This document shows, in pieces, positions 1 through 3,791 of a stretch of 5,782 nt of DNA. How positions within the stretch are numbered: the stretch's first letter is position 1; each line of letters starts with the position of its first letter. The stretch lies in the NCBI GenBank assembly GCA_030615565.1, contig JAUWZC010000144.1:1-5782 (forward strand). The letters run 5' to 3'. Below the pieces are notes generated by a model that worked only from the letters and a program-made list of their open reading frames with translations, had not been told where the DNA came from and made no database searches. The position numbers were made by a program, and so were the translations under genes. Source of the DNA: Desulfobacteraceae bacterium (GTDB taxonomy: Bacteria > Desulfobacterota > DSM-4660 > Desulfatiglandales > B25-G16).

Positions 1-470
1 TGAAAGAGTCAGCTCTTTTGCCAGAACCAATTTTTACACCATCTACCAAAGCTGAGGCGGGAATACATGATGAAAATATTTCCTTTGAGGATGCTGTACA
101 TATTGTCGGAGAAGACATAGCCAGACAGATGAGAAGGATTAGTTTAAAAATATACCAATATGGAAGAAATCTGGCTTCTAAGAATGGTATCATCATAGCT
201 GATACCAAGTTCGAGTTTGGGTTTGTAGATAATAGTCTCATTCTGATTGATGAGGTATTAACCCCAGATTCATCCAGATTCTGGCCCATGGATGAATATA
301 AACCAGGGAGGGTTCAAAAGAGTTTTGATAAGCAGTTTTTAAGGGATTACCTTAATAGCCTTGATTGGCCAAAAAAACCACCTCCACCAAAATTACCACC
401 AGAAATAATTCAAATTACAAGAGACAAATATCTTGAGGCCCTTGAGAGATTAACAGGAAAAGGTCTTTAA
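1..470 (+). CDS. purC: Phosphoribosylaminoimidazole-succinocarboxamide synthase (SAICAR synthetase), C-terminal part, 5' truncated
   Basis: This enzyme of de novo purine synthesis acts in the cytoplasm. It joins L-aspartate to CAIR using ATP to give SAICAR (EC 6.3.2.6). The reading frame is open to the left edge (first full codon at 3), leaving 155 residues, about half of the roughly 290-300 residues usual for the long bacterial form. Seen directly: the family's second signature, IIADTKFEFG, at fragment residues about 64-73; the upstream PEPIFTPSTKAE segment; DEVLTPDSSRFW; and the long-form C-terminus DKQFLRDYL followed by a proline-rich stretch and a terminal RLTG motif. The TTG at 18 is an ordinary internal leucine codon, since conserved sequence (KESALLPEP) continues upstream of it. 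The first family signature and the ATP-binding N-terminal half lie outside the window. The gene ends 134 bases before grpE and is probably a separate transcription unit. Identification is secure; nothing looks broken apart from the window cut. Confidence 0.95.
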   Translation, partial: KESALLPEPIFTPSTKAEAGIHDENISFEDAVHIVGEDIARQMRRISLKIYQYGRNLASKNGIIIADTKFEFGFVDNSLILIDEVLTPDSSRFWPMDEYKPGRVQKSFDKQFLRDYLNSLDWPKKPPPPKLPPEIIQITRDKYLEALERLTGKGL

Positions 471-482
471 GCCCTGTTAATC
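448..482 (+). terminator. Stem-loop across the purC stop codon, possible non-canonical terminator
   Basis: GATTAACAGG (448-457) and CCTGTTAATC (473-482) form a perfect 10-bp stem with a 15-base loop that contains the purC stop codon (468-470). A run of six T lies at 499-504, about 16 bases after the stem. That is too far for a textbook intrinsic terminator, and the stem is only 40% G+C. It may slow or end purC transcription, or protect the 3' end of the message. The structure is seen in the sequence; the role is inferred. Confidence 0.4.
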
Positions 483-529
483 ACGTTAGAGCATATTGTT
501 TTTTCATCCCACTTCTTTTATCCCTATCC

Positions 530-558
530 TTGACAACACCTATACTGATGCTTAACAT
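530..558 (+). promoter_or_regulatory. Putative sigma70-type promoter for grpE
   Basis: A perfect -35 hexamer TTGACA (530-535) is followed after 17 bases by TAACAT (553-558), which matches four of six positions of the -10 consensus. Transcription would start near 565, about 40 bases before the grpE start codon. No sigma32-like -10 element (CCCCAT type) and no CIRCE repeat is seen nearby. The match is suggestive only. Confidence 0.45.
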
Positions 559-560
559 CT

Positions 561-572
561 TTCAATATTGAA
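561..572. promoter_or_regulatory. 12-bp perfect palindrome at the predicted grpE transcription start
   Basis: TTCAATATTGAA is a perfect 12-bp palindrome placed just after the putative -10 box and 32 bases before the grpE start. The position would suit an operator for a dimeric repressor. The palindrome is short and AT-rich, so chance is a real alternative, and no matching regulator can be named. Confidence 0.25.
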
Positions 573-604
573 CTTCATTATTAACCAATAATAAGAACCC
601 GACT

Positions 605-1261
605 ATGAGTGGAATAGAGATTAAGATAAACGAAGAAGAGGAAAAGATAGAAGCCTATAAGGAGATGGATAAAGAAGAGGAAAAAAAAGCAGAAGACCTC
701 AAAGAACAGGATAAGAAGTCCCGCGAGAAGGGCAGAGAAAAGAAGGTGAAGAGCTTAGAGGAGATAACAAAACGGGAACTCTTGGAAAAAGTAAAAGAAA
801 CTGAGGTAAAGGCCCAAGAAAATTATGATCTCTATATGCGAACCTATGCTGAAATGGAGAATATTAATAAAAGAGGGAAAAAAGAAAGAGAGGAATTGGC
901 AAAATTTGCAAATGAGTCTCTGATCCGGGAGATTCTACCAGCTATTGATAATCTTCAAAAGGCGATATCTCACGCACAAAATGATAATAACCCATCGGGG
1001 TTAGTTAAAGGTCTTGAGATGACATTGGGTGGTCTCATGAAAACGTTAGACAAATTGGGTCTTAAAGAGGTTGAGGCAGAAGGAAAGCCATTTGACCCGA
1101 ATTTTCATGAAGCAATTTCCCAACAGATAGATGATAAGGTTGCCCCAGGACATGTCATAATGGAGTTGCAAAAGGGCTACCTGCTGAATGAACGTTTGAT
1201 TAGGCCATCGATTGTTGTGATCTCGCAAGGAAATAGTAAAAATGAAGCTAAAGGTGCTTAA
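605..1261 (+). CDS. grpE: GrpE, nucleotide-exchange factor for DnaK
   Basis: GrpE is a cytoplasmic homodimer that releases ADP from DnaK so that the chaperone can rebind ATP and let go of its substrate. The 218-residue product carries the GrpE signature near its C-terminus: FDPNFHEAI at 163-171, then GY at 191-192 and LIRPSIVVIS at 198-207, which is the beta-wing that contacts the DnaK nucleotide-binding domain. Residues about 51-152 are predicted helical and include the conserved LPAIDNLQKA segment (111-120) of the helical bundle. The first 50 residues are almost all Lys, Glu, Asp and Arg, a low-complexity extension before the dimer coiled coil. The ATG at 605 is the only usual start codon after the in-frame stop at 569-571, although no clear Shine-Dalgarno precedes it. 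An ATG at 665 has AAGGAG directly against it with no spacing, so it is a poor alternative. dnaK follows 284 bases downstream on the same strand. Confidence 0.96.
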   Translation: MSGIEIKINEEEEKIEAYKEMDKEEEKKAEDLKEQDKKSREKGREKKVKSLEEITKRELLEKVKETEVKAQENYDLYMRTYAEMENINKRGKKEREELAKFANESLIREILPAIDNLQKAISHAQNDNNPSGLVKGLEMTLGGLMKTLDKLGLKEVEAEGKPFDPNFHEAISQQIDDKVAPGHVIMELQKGYLLNERLIRPSIVVISQGNSKNEAKGA

Positions 1262-1327
1262 AATTAAGGAAATAAATTATGTTAACTCTGGCTCATTTAT
1301 GAACCTAGCTCCACTGCGCTACGCAAT

Positions 1328-1367
1328 TGGAATAATGGAATGATGGAGTTATGGAATGATGGGTATT
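1328..1367 (+). repeat. 8-bp tandem repeat, about five degenerate units
   Basis: Successive 8-base blocks read TGGAATAA, TGGAATGA, TGGAGTTA, TGGAATGA and TGGGTATT, giving a consensus of TGGAATGA that decays in the fifth unit. The first two units also supply the left arm of the 14-bp inverted repeat, so the tandem array and the hairpin are one element. The period is not a multiple of three, which fits a non-coding origin. Confidence 0.8.
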
Positions 1368-1422
1368 AAGGAATTATTGACAATTATTTTTTCCACTTTT
1401 AACCCAATATTCCATTATTCCA
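1328..1422. repeat. Inverted-repeat element in the grpE-dnaK spacer
   Basis: TGGAATAATGGAAT (1328-1341) and ATTCCATTATTCCA (1409-1422) are perfect 14-bp inverted copies separated by 67 bases. Inside the loop, TGGGT (1360-1364) can also pair with ACCCA (1402-1406), so the whole could fold into an interrupted hairpin. It does not look like a terminator, as no T run follows the right arm. It resembles small non-autonomous or REP-like intergenic elements. No coding sequence is evident in the 284-base spacer (1262-1545). Confidence 0.75.
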
Positions 1423-1465
1423 GCTGGGTGACAATAATCAGTTACCATTAAAAAGCTTATGATAT

Positions 1466-1475
1466 CAACCGGTTG
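1466..1475. promoter_or_regulatory. 10-bp palindrome upstream of dnaK
   Basis: CAACCGGTTG is a perfect palindrome about 70 bases before the dnaK start. It could be half of an operator or a protein-binding site. No flanking extension is seen and no regulator is recognised, so this is a weak call. Confidence 0.2.
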
Positions 1476-1491
1476 TAGAATTTCTGAGACG

Positions 1492-1509
1492 TTAGTCACT
1501 TTAGGCACT
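1492..1509 (+). promoter_or_regulatory. Adjacent 9-bp direct repeat in the dnaK leader
   Basis: TTAGTCACT (1492-1500) is followed at once by TTAGGCACT (1501-1509), differing at one base. Each copy resembles one half of the CIRCE heat-shock operator (TTAGCACTC) with one extra base. The inverted partner half GAGTGCTAA is absent, so this is not a CIRCE element as defined. It may be a direct-repeat binding site close to the unmapped dnaK promoter. Confidence 0.3.
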
Positions 1510-1533
1510 TTTTCTAGATAATAGATATATTTT

Positions 1534-1540
1534 AAGGAGG
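1534..1540 (+). promoter_or_regulatory. Strong Shine-Dalgarno of dnaK
   Basis: AAGGAGG ends five bases before the ATG at 1546, close to ideal match and spacing. It fixes the dnaK start. It contrasts with grpE and the downstream lipoprotein gene, neither of which has a recognisable ribosome-binding site. Confidence 0.85.
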
Positions 1541-1545
1541 AAATA

Positions 1546-3459
1546 ATGAGTAAAATAATCGGAATCGATTTAGGAACCACAAATTCCTGTGTGGCTCTTA
1601 TGGAGGGAGGTGAGCCAAAGGTAATTCCCAATGTGGAAGGGAACCGGACCACACCTTCTGTTGTGGCATTTACTGATAGTGGAGAACGGCTTACAGGGCA
1701 GACTGCAAAAAGGCAAGCAATTACCAATCCGGAAAACACTGTCTATGCGGTTAAAAGACTAATTGGGAGAAAGTTTGATTCATCTGAGATTCAAAGAGAT
1801 GTTAAGATATGTCCTTATAAGATTACCAAGGCAAAAAATGCCGATGCTCAGATTACCGTCAGAGGCAAGGATTATAGCGCAGCCGAGATTTCATCAATGG
1901 TATTGCAGAAAATGAAGCAAACCGCTGAAGAATATCTTGGTGAAAAGGTGACTGATGCTGTCATCACCGTTCCAGCCTATTTTAATGACAGCCAGAGACA
2001 GGCAACAAAGGATGCAGGAAAGATAACGGGATTGTATGTTCAAAGGATCATTAATGAGCCTACGGCTGCCTCACTTGCATATGGTCTGGATAAAAAGAAG
2101 GAAGAAAAGATTGCTGTGTTTGATCTTGGGGGCGGGACCTTTGATATTTCTGTCCTGGAGATAGGTGATGGAGTATTTGAGGTTAAATCTACAAGCGGAG
2201 ATACCCATTTAGGTGGTGAGGATTTTGATCAAAGAGTTATGGATTATCTTGCTGATGAATTCAAAAAGGATCAGGGTATTGATCTAAGGAATGATAAAAT
2301 GGCATTACAACGTCTGAAAGAGGCGGCTGAGAAGGCAAAGATGGAACTTTCCACCTCAATGGAGACAGATGTTAATCTTCCCTTTATTACTGCTGATGCA
2401 AGCGGGCCGAAACATTTAAATATTAAACTAACCAGGGCAAAACTCGAGTCTCTTGTAGAGGATTTGGTTGATAAAACAGTCGAGCCCTGCAAGATTGCCT
2501 TAAGGGATTCTGGTTTGAAGGTCAGTGAAATAAATGAGGTCATCCTGGTTGGTGGAATGACCAGGATGCCCATGGTTCAGGAAAAGGTAAAGCAAATCTT
2601 TGGTAAGGAGCCGCACAAGGGTGTTAACCCTGATGAGGTTGTTGCAATCGGTGCAGCTATACAAGGAGGTGTATTAAAGGGTGATGTAAAAGATGTTCTC
2701 TTGCTTGATGTGACTCCTCTTTCACTGGGGATTGAGACCCTTGGTGGTGTTTTCACCAAGCTCATTGAGAAAAATACTACAATACCTACTAAAAAGAGCC
2801 AGGTATTCTCAACTGCGGCTGATAACCAGCCTGCAGTTTCCATCCACGTTCTTCAGGGTGAGAGGGAAATGGCTGGCTACAATAAAACCCTTGGTCGCTT
2901 TGAACTGGTTGGGATTCCACCAGCGCCAAGAGGCATGCCTCAGATAGATGTAACCTTTGATATTGATGCAAATGGTATTGTTAATGTATCTGCCAAAGAT
3001 ATGGGAACTGGAAAGGAACAATCTATTAAGATAACCGCCTCAAGCGGCCTTAGTGAGGAGGAAATTGAAAGGTTAGTCAAGGATGCTGAGCTTCACAGTG
3101 AAGAAGATAAAAAGAAGAGAGAGCTTGTTGATGCTCGAAATGCTGCTGATTCTCTCATCTACTCTACTGAGAAATCTCTTAAAGAGGCTGGGGACAAACT
3201 CGATGCTGGCATAAAAGGAGAGATAGATAATGCTATCGCTAATCTTAAAAAGGCGATGGAGGGTGAAGATACATCAGAAATTAAACGGCTTTCAGAGGAG
3301 TTGACACAGGTTTCACATAAGATAGCTGAGGTTTTATATGCCCAGGCTGCCCAATCACAAGCTGGCCCAGAGGCAGGCCCTGCGGAAACAGAGACAGCTA
3401 AAAAGGATGAGGAGGTTGTTGACGCAGATTTTGAGGAAGTAAAGGATGACAGCAAATAA
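1546..3459 (+). CDS. dnaK: Molecular chaperone DnaK (Hsp70)
   Basis: DnaK is a cytoplasmic ATP-driven chaperone that binds exposed hydrophobic segments of unfolded proteins. It works with DnaJ, which stimulates hydrolysis, and GrpE, which exchanges nucleotide. The 637 residues match the usual full length. The N-terminal ATPase domain shows the phosphate-binding loop GIDLGTTNSC (6-15), the catalytic lysine region VKRLIGR (K70), the second Hsp70 signature VFDLGGGTFD (191-200) with the conserved threonine at 198, and the third signature VILVGGMTRMP (332-342). Residues about 76-108 contain the extra segment found in Gram-negative DnaKs. The interdomain linker LLLDVTPLSLGIET (385-398) leads to the substrate-binding beta domain, then the helical lid from about 503. 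A disordered Ala/Gly/Pro/Glu tail ends in the conserved EEVVDADFEEVKDD motif. All key residues checked are present. grpE lies upstream; no dnaJ follows in the window, and the next gene, 332 bases on, is an unrelated lipoprotein. Confidence 0.98.
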   Translation: MSKIIGIDLGTTNSCVALMEGGEPKVIPNVEGNRTTPSVVAFTDSGERLTGQTAKRQAITNPENTVYAVKRLIGRKFDSSEIQRDVKICPYKITKAKNADAQITVRGKDYSAAEISSMVLQKMKQTAEEYLGEKVTDAVITVPAYFNDSQRQATKDAGKITGLYVQRIINEPTAASLAYGLDKKKEEKIAVFDLGGGTFDISVLEIGDGVFEVKSTSGDTHLGGEDFDQRVMDYLADEFKKDQGIDLRNDKMALQRLKEAAEKAKMELSTSMETDVNLPFITADASGPKHLNIKLTRAKLESLVEDLVDKTVEPCKIALRDSGLKVSEINEVILVGGMTRMPMVQEKVKQIFGKEPHKGVNPDEVVAIGAAIQGGVLKGDVKDVLLLDVTPLSLGIETLGGVFTKLIEKNTTIPTKKSQVFSTAADNQPAVSIHVLQGEREMAGYNKTLGRFELVGIPPAPRGMPQIDVTFDIDANGIVNVSAKDMGTGKEQSIKITASSGLSEEEIERLVKDAELHSEEDKKKRELVDARNAADSLIYSTEKSLKEAGDKLDAGIKGEIDNAIANLKKAMEGEDTSEIKRLSEELTQVSHKIAEVLYAQAAQSQAGPEAGPAETETAKKDEEVVDADFEEVKDDSK

Positions 3460-3502
3460 AGCCCCTTATTCTATCTAAGCTCTACCTCTCCGGCCCATAC
3501 TG

Positions 3503-3515
3503 GCCCGGGACGGGC
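3503..3515 (+). repeat. Small GC-rich hairpin after dnaK
   Basis: GCCCG (3503-3507) and CGGGC (3511-3515) form a 5-bp all-GC stem with a 3-base loop, 44 bases after the dnaK stop, inside a short GC-rich patch (about 3490-3532) in otherwise AT-rich DNA. No T run follows, so it is not a standard intrinsic terminator. It could be a weak 3' end structure or an edge of the neighbouring repeat element. Confidence 0.35.
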
Positions 3516-3545
3516 AAACCGATGAGGCACGCTTTAAGAAAATCC

Positions 3546-3733
3546 TAAATTCGAATATCGAAAAAGGAAAAAATACTAAGCACTAAATCCTAAACTCTAA
3601 ACAATATCAAATATCAAAACTCAAATGACCAAAACATGTTTGGAGTTTAGCGAGGAACTATTTAATGTTTTTGGATTTAGAATATTTGAATTTGGAATTT
3701 GTTTAGGATTTAGATATTCGGATTTCGAATTTA
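3546..3733. repeat. AT-rich imperfect inverted repeat built of degenerate 7-bp units
   Basis: This takes up most of the 332-base gene-free stretch after dnaK (3460-3791); no coding frame is evident there. Three inverted pairs nest around one centre: TAAATTCGAA (3546-3555) with 3724-3733; CTAAATCCTAAAC (3583-3595) with 3701-3713; and CCAAAACAT (3629-3637) with ATGTTTTTGG (3665-3674, one extra base). The left arm carries about 17 bases of extra sequence between the first two pairs. Both arms show a 7-base beat: on the left CCTAAAC, TCTAAAC, AATATCA, AATATCA, AAACTCA (3589-3623), on the right TTTGGAT, TTAGAAT, ATTTGAA, TTTGGAA (3670-3697), then AGGATTT to CGAATTT (3705-3732). An alternative 8-bp stem pairs CTAAACTC (3590-3597) with GAGTTTAG (3643-3650). 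It looks like a dispersed MITE- or REP-like element, but other copies cannot be seen from one window. Confidence 0.8.
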
Positions 3734-3746
3734 AAATTAAAAGCAT

Positions 3747-3776
3747 TTGATTTAACTGCAAAACTTGACATAAATT
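3747..3776 (+). promoter_or_regulatory. Weak candidate promoter for the lipoprotein gene
   Basis: TTGATT (3747-3752) and TAAATT (3771-3776) each match four of six consensus positions with an 18-base gap. Transcription would begin near 3783, leaving a leader of only about ten bases, consistent with the absence of a Shine-Dalgarno before the ATG at 3792. In such AT-rich sequence this match could be chance. Confidence 0.2.
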
Positions 3777-3791
3777 TTAAGATATTGGCTT

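Noticed and set aside
18..20. TTG at 18 as the start of a short 150-residue protein
   Set aside because: The frame is open to the window edge and the residues before it (KESAL) continue the conserved SAICAR synthetase sequence, so it is an internal leucine codon.
1377..1405. TTGACA inside the loop of the grpE-dnaK repeat as a dnaK promoter
   Set aside because: No convincing -10 hexamer lies at 16-18 bases (TAACCC or TTAACC), so only half a promoter is present.
1374..1739. 121-codon open frame on the minus strand overlapping the start of dnaK
   Set aside because: It is antisense to the conserved DnaK N-terminus and to a repeat, with no recognisable domain; a shadow of the dnaK reading frame.
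3503..3515. Intrinsic terminator of dnaK
   Set aside because: The GC hairpin is only 5 bp and is followed by AAACC rather than a T run.
3546..3733. CRISPR array
   Set aside because: The 7-bp units are contiguous and degenerate with no spacers, and no cas genes are nearby.
3765..3770. Perfect TTGACA just before the lipoprotein gene as its -35 box
   Set aside because: It lies only 21 bases from the ATG, so the -10 and transcription start would fall on or inside the coding sequence, and no good -10 is found at 16-18 bases.
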